Of a DNA stretch of 48,803 nt, positions 24,853-33,504 are shown piece by piece (positions within the stretch are counted from its first letter, which is position 1; every line of letters starts with the position of its first letter). Position numbers and translations under genes: made by a program. The notes below the pieces were generated by a model. That model was given only the letters and a program-made list of their open reading frames with translations. It was not told the DNA's origin and made no database searches. The DNA comes from Sphingobium scionense. Its GTDB lineage: Bacteria > Pseudomonadota > Alphaproteobacteria > Sphingomonadales > Sphingomonadaceae. The stretch is taken from the NCBI RefSeq assembly GCF_014197035.1, contig NZ_JACIEU010000032.1:1-48803 (forward strand), written 5' to 3'.

Positions 24853-27312
24853 TTACGATCCAAACTTGAATTGCACGCGAACGCCATACGTAGCCGGTGG
24901 CGCGATATGCCTCGAAGTATTGTCGATCTGACGGAACACGTCCGTCCAGTAGAATTTATTGAAGACATTCTTGCCGTAGATAGACACCTCCCATTTCCCG
25001 TCTGCCGACGAAATGCCCGCCTGAAGGTTCACGAGGGCATAGGATTTGATGTTGAACAGGCTGTCGGGGTAGATTTCCACCGCCGGATTTAGCCCGAAAG
25101 CGCTATAGGACTTCGACTGATAGCTGACGTCGCCGCCCAGATTGGCATCGAGGCCATCGGCGATCGGGAAGCGATAATTCGCCGCGCCCCGCAATGTCCA
25201 TTTCGGCGTGAACGGGAAGGGATCGCCCTTGTAATTGACCGGCGCGCCGAAGGGGTCGTAATTGGCGAAGTCCTTCGTGACCTTGGTGTCGAGATAGACG
25301 GCGCCTCCGTTCAGGGTGAGACCGTCGATCGGCCGGATCGTAAGATCGAGTTCGGCACCCTTCACGCGCGATTTCGGGACATTGACTAGCGCTTCGATCG
25401 CGCCCAGCACACCATTGGGATCGAGGATGCGGCCGCGGATCTGCTTGTTCGAATAATCATAATAGAAGACCGCACCCGTCAGGTCGATTGCGCGCATGCC
25501 GAGATCGGTCTTGAAGCCAAGTTCATAGGCGAGCACCGATTCCTGCACGACCGGGGCGAGCTGGCTGACGGCGGAGGCGTTGATGGTGCCGAAGCTGCCG
25601 GGCTTGTAGCCCTTGCTGACGGAACCATAGAGCAGCGTCCCCTGGACCGGCTTGAAATCGACCCCCGCGCGCCAGGACACGTTATCCTCGCTTAGCTCCT
25701 GGCGAACGAGGCCCGTGACATCGGGAGCGCCCACAAACGCGCAAGCGAGAGGTTCGACCGGGAAACGCGGTCCGGTCGGGAAAAGCCGGCTTTGCAGGAT
25801 ATTGATGCCCTGCGGCCACACCGTATCCAGACCGAACGTGCAGCCGGTAAAATCGATGTCGGTCTTCGTATAGCGGGCGCCGCCGTGCAGCGTGATCTGG
25901 TCGGTCACGTCGAGATCGATGTTCCCGAACACGGCCTTGGTTTCGGTATGTTGCAGGCTCTTGGCACCGATGCCGGTTAGGTTTCCGATACCGAAGCCGG
26001 CGAACACGGGATTGCTGCTATTGGTGTCGAAGCGCGACGTGTCGACCTCGTTGACGCGGTCGTGCGAGTAGAAGCCGCCGACCAGCCAGTTCAGGCGCCG
26101 ATCGAAAGCGCGACCGGCAAGCCGAAGCTCCTGCGAGTAGGAATCGATCGAGCCGTCGACCCGGACATGAAAAACCGACAAGGTGCTGCCGTCGGTGTCG
26201 CGCGCGTCGTGCTGACGGAAGTTCTGGTAGGACGATAGCGACGTGAGCGTGATATCATCGGTGAGGTCATAATCGACGTGCAGCGCAGCCTGCCAGAAAT
26301 CCTGCTTGGTCCTTTGCGGGAAATCCGTGCTCCAGTCCGCGACGCCCGGCCTGTTCGGCGCGATCGGCTGGGTCAGCTCAACCGGAAAAACCCGGCTCGG
26401 AGTCTGAGGCGTGACGGCGAGAAGCGCCGCTTCGTTCGGGTCGCCGCGGTCGCTCCAGCCATTGATGTTGAGCTGCACGGTCAATCTGTCGGTCGGCGTC
26501 CAGTCGGTCAGCCAGCGGGCCTTGAAAATGTCGGCGTCACCGATCTTGTCCTTGCGCGTGTGACTCTTCTGCCAGGCGCCGAACTGTTCGGTGGCGACCG
26601 CGATGCGAGTCCGCAAGGTGTCGGTGATCGGCCCGCTTGCATAGCCTTCGAACTGGAAGCGGCCAAAGCGCTCCAAACTGCTGGTGAAGCCTGCGGCGAA
26701 GTCGTGGGTCGGCCGCGCGGCAATGTAGTTGATTGCGCCGCCGGTGGAACTCTGCCCGTAGAGGGTTCCCTGCGGCCCCTTCAGCACCTCGACGCGTTCG
26801 AGATCGAGACCGGCGGCCTTCGCCTCGATCGGGAATGAAAAGCCGATCTGGTCGACATAGACGCTCACGGCGGGCGAAGCGGCTAGGGATTCCTCATAAT
26901 AGCCGACGCCGCGTATCGTATAGACGGGGGCGCCTTTCTGGCTGACGGCGAAGGTGAGGCCTGGAACGACACGAACAAGATCTTTGACGTCGGTGATGCC
27001 CTGTGAGCGGAGCTGGTCGCCACCGACCGCGCTGATGGACATGCCGACGTCCTTGAGCGACTGTTCGCGCTTGTTCGCGGTTACGACGATATCAGCGGAA
27101 GCGTCAGCATTGCGGGCATTGCCGGTCGCGCTTTGCGTGTCTGTCACTGGCGCGGGCTCCGGCGTTGCGTCAGGCTCTGCCTGGGCAAATGCCGGCTGGG
27201 AAACGAGACAACCGACAACAACCAGAACCAGGCCGAGCGCAGAAGATGATCTGTAGCCTGCCTTTGATAAACACTGCGCGCGTGATTGGACTTCGATAGC
27301 TTTGCTTTTCAT
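24853..27312 (-). CDS. TonB-dependent outer-membrane receptor
   Basis: An 819-residue active transporter of the outer membrane. It has an N-terminal signal region (SSALGLVLVVVGCLVSQPAFA), a TonB-box/plug start ADIVVTANKREQSLKDVGMS, and plug-domain sequence LVRVVPGLTFAVSQKGAPVY with TIRGVGYYEESLAASPAVSV. The beta-barrel ends with YGVRVQFKFGS. In sphingomonads such receptors often bring aromatic compounds in. Its promoter region carries the LysR-type operator also found before the chlorocatechol dioxygenase gene, so it is probably induced by the same pathway intermediate. Confidence 0.92.
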   Translation of the reverse strand: MKSKAIEVQSRAQCLSKAGYRSSSALGLVLVVVGCLVSQPAFAQAEPDATPEPAPVTDTQSATGNARNADASADIVVTANKREQSLKDVGMSISAVGGDQLRSQGITDVKDLVRVVPGLTFAVSQKGAPVYTIRGVGYYEESLAASPAVSVYVDQIGFSFPIEAKAAGLDLERVEVLKGPQGTLYGQSSTGGAINYIAARPTHDFAAGFTSSLERFGRFQFEGYASGPITDTLRTRIAVATEQFGAWQKSHTRKDKIGDADIFKARWLTDWTPTDRLTVQLNINGWSDRGDPNEAALLAVTPQTPSRVFPVELTQPIAPNRPGVADWSTDFPQRTKQDFWQAALHVDYDLTDDITLTSLSSYQNFRQHDARDTDGSTLSVFHVRVDGSIDSYSQELRLAGRAFDRRLNWLVGGFYSHDRVNEVDTSRFDTNSSNPVFAGFGIGNLTGIGAKSLQHTETKAVFGNIDLDVTDQITLHGGARYTKTDIDFTGCTFGLDTVWPQGINILQSRLFPTGPRFPVEPLACAFVGAPDVTGLVRQELSEDNVSWRAGVDFKPVQGTLLYGSVSKGYKPGSFGTINASAVSQLAPVVQESVLAYELGFKTDLGMRAIDLTGAVFYYDYSNKQIRGRILDPNGVLGAIEALVNVPKSRVKGAELDLTIRPIDGLTLNGGAVYLDTKVTKDFANYDPFGAPVNYKGDPFPFTPKWTLRGAANYRFPIADGLDANLGGDVSYQSKSYSAFGLNPAVEIYPDSLFNIKSYALVNLQAGISSADGKWEVSIYGKNVFNKFYWTDVFRQIDNTSRHIAPPATYGVRVQFKFGS

Positions 27313-27434
27313 TTCCCACTCCCCTTTTTCAGAACATCAACCTGTTCCACCTGCGATTATTGTCGTTTTCATTTTTTGATGGCGGCTGACCCACGCGCTT
27401 GGAGCGCAGGTCCACTGCTGATCTTGAACCTTAA

Positions 27435-27493
27435 ATCCGGGTAGCAATGCGGGAAAATACTATTAGATGGGGTAGGTCATACGTTTCGCGCAT
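27435..27493 (-). promoter_or_regulatory. LysR-type operator/promoter for the TonB receptor and divergent regulator
   Basis: ATACGTTTCGCGCAT (27479-27493) is an ATAC-N7-GCAT dyad, one base off the ATAC-N7-GTAT site of BenM/CatM/ClcR regulators. The following bases toward the receptor gene (CCATC, AATAGTATTTT, GC, CCGGA on the minus strand) are nearly the same as at 35072-35128. The site lies between the divergent receptor and LysR genes, 16 bases before the LysR start. Confidence 0.75.
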
Positions 27494-27508
27494 CGCCGGG
27501 AGGGTTGG

Positions 27509-28390
27509 ATGGAGCTGTATCAACTGCGCTATTTTGTCGCAGTCGCTGAGGAGCAGAACGTCACCGCCGCAGCGCGATTATTGAATGTATCTCAACCACC
27601 GCTGACACGAGCGATCCAGGCGCTGGAAGCGGAGGTCGGTCACGCGCTGTTCACCCGAAGCACGAAAGGCGTGTCCCTTACGCCCGCAGGCGTCGAATTT
27701 CTGGCCGAAGCTCGCAAGACGCTGACCCAGGTGCAGCGGATGGTCGACAGGAGCAGCGCCGCCGGTCGAGGCGAGCGAGGCCAGCTTCAGATCGGCTTCT
27801 ACGGCTCCAGCATCTATGGCTATCTTCCCCAGGTTCTGCGGCGCTTTCGTTCGGAAGTGCCCGATGTTGAGATTGTGCTGCATACGGTCGGAAAGGCCGA
27901 GCAGATCGAGGCCCTGCGCGCGCATCGCCTCGATGTCGGGTTTGCGCGCTATTACCCCATCGAAGCCGATATGGAGATCGAAACGGTTGGCACAGAAAGG
28001 CTTATGGCGGCCTTCCCCGCAATGTCGGCCGACGACAAGAACGGCGATATCGATCCGGGCGAGGTCGCGACGAAGCCGCTGGTCCTGTTCCCTCAGGGCG
28101 GCCGCCCGAATTTTGCGGATGAAGTCCTGCACTTCCTTGGAAACGCAGGGGTCACGCCGCATGTGATTCAGGTAACGGACGATGTGACGTCGGCGATGGG
28201 GCTGGTGGCGAGCGGAATTGCCGTGTCGATCGTCCCTGAGTCAGTCGCTGCGCTCAATTGGCCCCATATTCGCTTTCGGCATATATCGGGACCAGACACA
28301 ATCATCCCGATCAATATCATGTATTCTAAAGAGACTTTGAGACCCGCGACGGTGGCATTTCTGGACGTCGTTCACAAAATGATGAAATAG
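27509..28390 (+). CDS. LysR-family regulator of aromatic catabolism
   Basis: A 293-residue LysR-type regulator of the BenM/CatM/ClcR group. The N-terminal winged HTH reads MELYQLRYFVAVAEEQNVTA then ARLLNVSQPPLTRAIQALE (residues 1-60). The C-terminal inducer-binding domain includes LQIGFYGSSIYGYLPQVLRR. Relatives bind muconate or chloromuconate. It is divergent from the TonB receptor and next to a matching operator, so it probably controls the receptor and itself, and possibly the chlorocatechol operon. Confidence 0.92.
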   Translation: MELYQLRYFVAVAEEQNVTAAARLLNVSQPPLTRAIQALEAEVGHALFTRSTKGVSLTPAGVEFLAEARKTLTQVQRMVDRSSAAGRGERGQLQIGFYGSSIYGYLPQVLRRFRSEVPDVEIVLHTVGKAEQIEALRAHRLDVGFARYYPIEADMEIETVGTERLMAAFPAMSADDKNGDIDPGEVATKPLVLFPQGGRPNFADEVLHFLGNAGVTPHVIQVTDDVTSAMGLVASGIAVSIVPESVAALNWPHIRFRHISGPDTIIPINIMYSKETLRPATVAFLDVVHKMMK

Positions 28391-28402
28391 GAGAATATTG
28401 GA

Positions 28403-28447
28403 ATGCGAACCGTCCCATTTGGCGGACGCGGTAAGTTCCGTTCGCAT
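28403..28447. repeat. Inverted repeat between convergent genes
   Basis: ATGCGAAC (28403-28410) and GTTCGCAT (28440-28447) are exact reverse complements about 29 bases apart, in the gap between the lysR gene and the convergent hypothetical gene. It may act as a weak bidirectional terminator, but there is no T-run. Confidence 0.35.
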
Positions 28448-28469
28448 ACCCTGTTCTGACTTCCCGACT

Positions 28470-28871
28470 TCAATTAATCCCCCTCGCGATCGCACGGGCG
28501 GAAGGCGATAGGCGTAATGTGAGTCCTTCCAACGCGTCAGCGGCCGCCGACAACAAGCCGGCCAAGTCAGCGTGGCGGTTTGCGGCACCCAATTCCAGAC
28601 CATGCTGCGAGAGCGCGAGCTGCCGGAGCAATGCTGTTTCGTCGATAGAGATATCCGGCGCTGATAGTGGGAGCAGCTCGTATCCCGCGGCGAGCGCGGC
28701 GCCGACCAGGCGTGCTAGCGATACAACCGCGGCACGCGTTCCACCTAGCGAGAAAATAGCCTCCATGGCTTGCGCGCGAGCAGATGCATCGCCCGCCAGG
28801 GAGCGCAAGAGGAGAACAACGAGCTGATCGATTTGCGAGCGTTGGTGCAGCCAAACGAAAGCCGCGTTCAT
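28470..28871 (-). CDS. Conserved hypothetical protein, paralogue of the gene at 46546
   Basis: A 133-residue predicted helical protein of unknown function. Its core, LLRSLAGDASARAQAMEAI then SLGGTRAAVVSLARLVGAAL and LLRQLA, matches the protein at 46546-46956 through most of its length, so the two belong to one family. GGACGG lies upstream of the ATG, with similar bases before the paralogue's start. No catalytic motif is visible. Confidence 0.7.
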   Translation of the reverse strand: MNAAFVWLHQRSQIDQLVVLLLRSLAGDASARAQAMEAIFSLGGTRAAVVSLARLVGAALAAGYELLPLSAPDISIDETALLRQLALSQHGLELGAANRHADLAGLLSAAADALEGLTLRLSPSARAIARGIN

Positions 28872-29006
28872 CGATGACCGTCCTTCATGTCTATATTTAT
28901 TTCCGCGACGGCGCCACGCGGCGCCGCCGGCCTGCCGGTGATCGATCCTGGCGAAACGTCACGTCGATCGTGGTGGATCGGCGGCGGCTGGCCAAACTGA
29001 CCCGGT

Positions 29007-29252
29007 TCAGGAGTCCAATTTCAGGTCGGTCGATCGTTGCTCGATCAAATCCAGACGCATCTCCAGGCGTGAGAGAAGGGACGCCCTTACCGGTCGGCCG
29101 CTTATGAGCCGGCGCCATGTGTTATAGCTGATACCGAAACGATCATTCAGACTTTCGTCTGTCTGCTTATGAACATGCTTTCGCAGGCGTGTCACGATTG
29201 TCCTGTCCGGCAATACACAGCCCGCCGGATTTCCTGTTGCCGATGATTTCAT
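29007..29252 (-). CDS. Small putative DNA-binding protein
   Basis: An 81-residue protein with a very good ribosome site (AGGAGG four bases before the ATG). Residues about 30-65 (SLNDRFGISYNTWRRLISG, then RPVRASLLSRLEMRL) look like a helix-turn-helix in which a TWR motif precedes the recognition helix. I recall similar small proteins in sphingomonads, but the function is unknown. Confidence 0.65.
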   Translation of the reverse strand: MKSSATGNPAGCVLPDRTIVTRLRKHVHKQTDESLNDRFGISYNTWRRLISGRPVRASLLSRLEMRLDLIEQRSTDLKLDS

Positions 29253-29324
29253 GGCTCCTCCTGATCGATTATCTCTTCCGGTGATATTCGCGTTGCCGCC
29301 GATGGCCGTCGCAGCCGATCGAGT

Positions 29325-29669
29325 TCAATCTCGCACAGGGACGGGGAAGGGCGCCCCCGCTTCGGGCGTGCCGAGAACATAGTCGCGATTGAACACCGCC
29401 TGCCGCCATGGGCGGATGGTGATGGCGCTGCGCGTTCCCGCCACCGTCAGCGGATCTTCGTCGGTGAAGCGCTGCGCGTCGCGCGCAGTCTCAGCCTCGA
29501 AGACATAGACCGAGCCGTGGGGCGCGGTCTCCGCGTCATCAAGCACGGCGCCGCCGATAAGGATGCGGTGGGCCTGTGCGCGGAGATATTCACGATGCGC
29601 TTCCTGGGCGCGTGCCCGCGCTGCCTCGGTCCCCGGCTTGTTCTCAATGGTGGCGACGAAAAATGGCAT
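29325..29669 (-). CDS. YciI-family protein, possible muconolactone isomerase or chloromuconolactone dehalogenase analogue
   Basis: A 114-residue protein of the YciI family (ferredoxin-like alpha/beta fold). Visible motifs are AHREYLRA with the conserved histidine, then SVYVFEAETARDAQ and FTDEDPLTVAG with the typical DP turn. It is the last gene of the aromatic operon, 11 bases after the chloromuconate cycloisomerase gene. In Rhodococcus, ClcF, a muconolactone-isomerase relative, removes chloride from 5-chloromuconolactone; a similar task is plausible here by context only. A dedicated CatC is not in the window. Confidence 0.8.
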   Translation of the reverse strand: MPFFVATIENKPGTEAARARAQEAHREYLRAQAHRILIGGAVLDDAETAPHGSVYVFEAETARDAQRFTDEDPLTVAGTRSAITIRPWRQAVFNRDYVLGTPEAGAPFPVPVRD

Positions 29670-29680
29670 GGGGATGCTCC

Positions 29681-30838
29681 TTATTTGCGCTCGTAGTGGC
29701 GTAGCTTGGCATCATCGATCGTCACGCCGAGGCCAACGCCCGACGGCACCTCCACGCAGAAGTCCCGGTAGATCAGCGGCTCCTCCAGAATGTCGTCCGC
29801 GAGCAGGAGCGGCATGAACAGTTCGGTCCCGCCGGCGAGCGGCAATGTCGAGCAGCATTGGAGATTGGCGGCGGTGCCGATCGAGCTATCCAGGGCAGTG
29901 CCCCCGAACAGATTGATGCCAGCGGCCTGCGCCATACGGGCGATCGCGAGCATCCGGCTCGGGCCGCCGGCTTTCGAGATTTTCAGCGACACATAACTGG
30001 CAGCGCGTTCCCGGATAACCGAAATCATGTCGGTCGTGCTGCAAGCACTCTCGTCGGCCATGATCGCGAGGCTGGAGCGCCGCGCGAGATCGGCAAGCCC
30101 CGGAAGATCGGCGCGGGGCAGCGGCTGTTCGAGAATATCGACGCCAGAGCCATCGAGAACAGCCAATGCGCGCGTCGAGTCCGCAAAGCTCCACGCCTCA
30201 TTCAGATCGATCGAGCAGGGACAGCCAATCGCGCTGGCGGTCTCGACGGCGCGTCGCGCATCGTCGCCGGGATCGCCGCGGCCGACCTTGATCTTGAAGC
30301 GGCGATGCAGTCCGGCGTCAATTTTTGCCTGCGCTTCGGCAACATCGGCCTCAAGCTCGCCGGTCGCCAGCACCCAGAGCACCGGCAACGCGTCTGCGAT
30401 CCTGCCGCCGAACAGGCCGCTCATCGGGATCGACAGGGTGCGGGCGGTCGCATCGAGAAGCGCCGTTTCGACCGCGGATTTGAGGGCGGCGTTCGCATAG
30501 GCAACCTGATCGATCTCGGCCATGATGGCGTTTGCCGAGAATATGTCGCGCCCGTCGAGCAGCGGCGCGATATGGTTGAGGAACAGGGCGCGCATCGCTT
30601 CGACGGATTCCCCGCTCCACCAGGGACCGCCCGGAACCGTCGCCTCGCCGATGCCCTGAACGCCATCGGCCGTCGTGAGCCGAACGATCAGGTAGCTCTG
30701 GTGAGTGAGCACTGCGCGGCTGAGCTTGTGGACGCGCCGCAGCGGGATGTCGACGATGAAGGTCTCGACCGACCGCACCAGCGCCGCCGGCAGGGCAGCG
30801 GCGCGCCGCTTTTGGAGCAAGGCGACTTCCGCGCTCAT
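29681..30838 (-). CDS. Chloromuconate-type cycloisomerase (enolase superfamily)
   Basis: A 385-residue lactonizing enzyme, second of two in the window. Catalytic residues: KxK in RFKIKVG, metal ligands in IDLNEAW, LEQPLP and MADES, lysine in VSLKISKAGG. At the final acid, where muconate cycloisomerases usually have GTMLEG, this protein reads GTALDSSIGT, so glutamate is replaced by aspartate. N-terminal WWSGESVEAM is cycloisomerase-like. Gene order beside a chlorocatechol dioxygenase, dienelactone hydrolase and maleylacetate reductase points to chloromuconate as substrate. ATGA overlap with the reductase gene shows coupling. Confidence 0.85.
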   Translation of the reverse strand: MSAEVALLQKRRAAALPAALVRSVETFIVDIPLRRVHKLSRAVLTHQSYLIVRLTTADGVQGIGEATVPGGPWWSGESVEAMRALFLNHIAPLLDGRDIFSANAIMAEIDQVAYANAALKSAVETALLDATARTLSIPMSGLFGGRIADALPVLWVLATGELEADVAEAQAKIDAGLHRRFKIKVGRGDPGDDARRAVETASAIGCPCSIDLNEAWSFADSTRALAVLDGSGVDILEQPLPRADLPGLADLARRSSLAIMADESACSTTDMISVIRERAASYVSLKISKAGGPSRMLAIARMAQAAGINLFGGTALDSSIGTAANLQCCSTLPLAGGTELFMPLLLADDILEEPLIYRDFCVEVPSGVGLGVTIDDAKLRHYERK

Positions 30839-32058
30839 GCGGCAGCTCCGCGGCAGAAATGCGTCGGTTGCCAGTCGGAGAGATCCATGTCTGCGTTATC
30901 CTTAAGAGCCTTGAGAATCGGCCGGAACAGCTTCGGCGCGTCCACGCCGACAGCCCCGACCGGATGGTTCTGGGCATCGAGGCCGACCCAGCAGCCGCTG
31001 CCGGGGGCAGGCCCCGCTTTGTAGAGCGTGCTTGTGGCCCGTTCCGGAAGTCCGGCGATCTGGATGTTGTGTCCATATTGATCGGACCAAAGCCATGGCA
31101 GGTCGGCGTAGCGGACGTGATTGCCCAACGCGGCCTTCGCGGCGGCGATGGCCTGGTTCTGGGCGTTTGCCCAGCTCTCGCGTCGGGTCACTTGCCCCGC
31201 GTAGCAGCAAGGGAAGCAGGCCACGTCACCCGCAGCAAAAATCCGCGGGTCCGAAGTTCCACCGAATTCATCAACGAGGATGCCATTGCTCACGTCCAGG
31301 CCGGCCAGCTCGCCGAGCGCGACATTGGGAATTGCGCCGACGCATACGAGCACGCGGTCCGCGATCCGGGCAGTGTCGTCATCCAGTTCGAGCATGAGAC
31401 CGTCAGGCTGCACCGCAAGCCGGACAACCGAGCGGCCCATGACAAAGGCGACGCCATGGCTCTCATGCAGCGCCCTCAGCCAATCGGAGACCGGCTCCGG
31501 GACCGAGCGCTGGCACAGCCGGGGCGCGGCTTCGACCACGGTGACGGCAATGCCAAGGCTGCGGACCGTGGCCGCGACTTCGAGGCCGATCCAGCCGCCG
31601 CCCACGATGAGGAGGTGCTTCGTGCCGGAGAGGCTGGAACGGAGGGCGGCGGCATCATCGATGGTGCGGAGCAGATGAATACGGTCTGATGTCTGCCCGG
31701 CCATCCAGTCGGGAACGCGGGGTCGGCTCCCCGTTGCCAGAAAGAGCCGATCATAGCGGATCTCGCGGCCGCTCGCACATCGAACCGTTTGCGCGGAGCG
31801 ATCGATCTCGACGACTTCTTCGCCCAGCCAGCTCTCGACATTGGCTTCAACCAGGTTCTCGATTGACAAAAGGGCCGTCTCGGAAACTGCCTCTGCATCG
31901 CGCAGCGCATTTTTCGAAAGCGGCGGCCGCTCATAGGGAGGATGCCTTTCCTCGCCGATCAGAACGATACGGCCGGAAAAGCCCTCCGCGCCAAGCGTCT
32001 TGATGATCCATCCACCGGCCTGGCCGCCGCCGACCACGACAAAGACCTCATCCTTCAT
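30835..32058 (-). CDS. Ferredoxin reductase of the ring-hydroxylating dioxygenase
   Basis: A 407-residue FAD/NADH-dependent reductase. The FAD site is VVVGGGQAGGWIIKTL; PYERPPLSK and LFLATGSRPRVPD are typical, and the NADH site is LLIVGGGWIGLEVAATVR. IFAAGDVACFPC is the second FAD motif. It would feed electrons to the Rieske ferredoxin encoded immediately upstream, like AndAa in the anthranilate dioxygenase system. The start at 32058 overlaps the ferredoxin gene by 11 bases; the longer frame begins inside that gene. Confidence 0.92.
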   Translation of the reverse strand: MKDEVFVVVGGGQAGGWIIKTLGAEGFSGRIVLIGEERHPPYERPPLSKNALRDAEAVSETALLSIENLVEANVESWLGEEVVEIDRSAQTVRCASGREIRYDRLFLATGSRPRVPDWMAGQTSDRIHLLRTIDDAAALRSSLSGTKHLLIVGGGWIGLEVAATVRSLGIAVTVVEAAPRLCQRSVPEPVSDWLRALHESHGVAFVMGRSVVRLAVQPDGLMLELDDDTARIADRVLVCVGAIPNVALGELAGLDVSNGILVDEFGGTSDPRIFAAGDVACFPCCYAGQVTRRESWANAQNQAIAAAKAALGNHVRYADLPWLWSDQYGHNIQIAGLPERATSTLYKAGPAPGSGCWVGLDAQNHPVGAVGVDAPKLFRPILKALKDNADMDLSDWQPTHFCRGAAA

Positions 32059-32374
32059 CGGCCTGACTTTCCAGCATGACCTCCAGGCGGCCGTTATTCT
32101 CGCGCACGCCATAGGTCCGCACTGGCACCGTCACCGGCGGCGATCGCGGCTCGCCCGTCTCGATGTCGAAAAGACCCTGATGCAAGGGGCACTCGATGCA
32201 GCCATCCTCGACGAACCCTTCCGAGAGCCTGGCCTGGCCGTGGGTGCACAGATCATGAAGCGCAAAGAAGCGACCTTCCTTGCAGAAGATGGCGAGCGGC
32301 GTGCCATTGGCGTTGACGCCGGCAACCTCACCTTCGTCGACGATGCCGACAGGGCCTATATCGATCCAACTCAT
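32048..32374 (-). CDS. Rieske-type ferredoxin component
   Basis: A 108-residue [2Fe-2S] Rieske ferredoxin that passes electrons from the reductase to the oxygenase. Cluster ligands are in LCTHGQA and GCIECPLHQG (C-x-H and C-x2-H). The fold and size match AndAb/BphF-like ferredoxins. The ATG at 32374 follows GGGAAAC; a longer frame starting near 32446 overlaps the preceding gene and is less likely. Confidence 0.92.
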   Translation of the reverse strand: MSWIDIGPVGIVDEGEVAGVNANGTPLAIFCKEGRFFALHDLCTHGQARLSEGFVEDGCIECPLHQGLFDIETGEPRSPPVTVPVRTYGVRENNGRLEVMLESQADEG

Positions 32375-32442
32375 AGTGTTTCCCAAAATCTGGAGCCTCG
32401 CCGCGCTGCCGGTTCGGTCCACGGGGTCATCGTCCGGCGCCA

Positions 32443-33504
32443 TCACGCGTTCGGCCTCCGGCCGGCCCAGACGTCCTCGAGCAGAGCACGGATTGCGTCC
32501 GGCTCCAGCGGACGCGGATTCGCATAGGGATTCTTGAAGATCAGCTCGACCGCCCGGTCGATTCCGTCCTTTGGCATGCCAAGGTCGCGCAAGGCGGTCG
32601 GCGCGCCGAACGAGGCCGTCATGTCGAAGAGAGATTGCGCGGGTCGATCGGTGGCCAAGGCCCTGCGCAGCTTTGCCGCCGCCTCCGGCACTGCGGGCGC
32701 ATTATAGGCCCAGGCATGGGGCAGGACGGCGGCGTGCGTCTCGGCGTGGGGGAGATCGAATGTTCCACCCAGCACATGGCATAGCTTGTGATGGAGCGCG
32801 ACCGTCGTGCGTCCGAGGCATGTAGCGCAAAGCCAGGCGCCATAAAGCGCGTCCGATCGGGCCTCGCCATTCTGTGCATCCTTGGCGATCAGCGGCAGAC
32901 TGCCGGCGAGCGCGCGGATACCCTCTTCGGCCATCAGCAGGATGATCGGGTCAGCATCGGACGCATAGAGCGCCTCGACCGCGTGGGCGATTGCATTGAG
33001 GCCGCTCACGCCCGACATCTGGGCAGGCAGGGTCAGCGTCAGTTCGACATCGTAGAGGACACTGGCCGGCTGGACGACCGGATCGCGCATCGTCGTTTTC
33101 ACGCCCTCTTCGGTCTGGCCGAGGATCGGCGTCATTTCGGACCCCGCATAGGTCGTCGGAACGGCGAGATGCGGCAGGCCGGTGCGAAGGGCGAGCGCCT
33201 TGCCCAGCCCGATCGCCGAGCCTCCCCCGATCGAAACGAGGCCGTCGGCATCGGCCGCGCGCAGCATCGCGAGCGCCGTATCGGTGACGGCGACCGGCGT
33301 ATGCATGGCCGCGTCGGCAAACTCGCCCGCGAAGAGATCGGCCATCGATGCTCGCGCCACCGCGATCGTCTCGCGCTGGGCGGCGGTCGAGAGGAAAAAC
33401 GCCCGGTTAATGCCGAGACGGGCGACCTCGGATCGCAAATCCGACAGCGTGCCCGCCCCGAACACGACGCGCGAGGCGGGGACGTCGGAGACGAAGGGCT
33501 TCAT
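32443..33504 (-). CDS. Maleylacetate reductase
   Basis: A 353-residue iron-containing alcohol-dehydrogenase-family enzyme that reduces maleylacetate (and can dehalogenate 2-chloromaleylacetate) to 3-oxoadipate with NAD(P)H. Features: VSIGGGSAIGLGKALAL for nucleotide binding, VPTTYAGSEMTP, and metal-region histidines in HKLCHVLGGTFDLPHAETHA. Length and motifs fit the TfdF/ClcE group. It links the chlorocatechol branch to the pcaIJF genes. ATGA overlap with the hydrolase gene upstream. Confidence 0.93.
   Translation of the reverse strand: MKPFVSDVPASRVVFGAGTLSDLRSEVARLGINRAFFLSTAAQRETIAVARASMADLFAGEFADAAMHTPVAVTDTALAMLRAADADGLVSIGGGSAIGLGKALALRTGLPHLAVPTTYAGSEMTPILGQTEEGVKTTMRDPVVQPASVLYDVELTLTLPAQMSGVSGLNAIAHAVEALYASDADPIILLMAEEGIRALAGSLPLIAKDAQNGEARSDALYGAWLCATCLGRTTVALHHKLCHVLGGTFDLPHAETHAAVLPHAWAYNAPAVPEAAAKLRRALATDRPAQSLFDMTASFGAPTALRDLGMPKDGIDRAVELIFKNPYANPRPLEPDAIRALLEDVWAGRRPNA

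Noticed and set aside
29858..31024. A 388-codon open frame on the plus strand
   Set aside because: It is antisense to the second cycloisomerase and the ferredoxin reductase.
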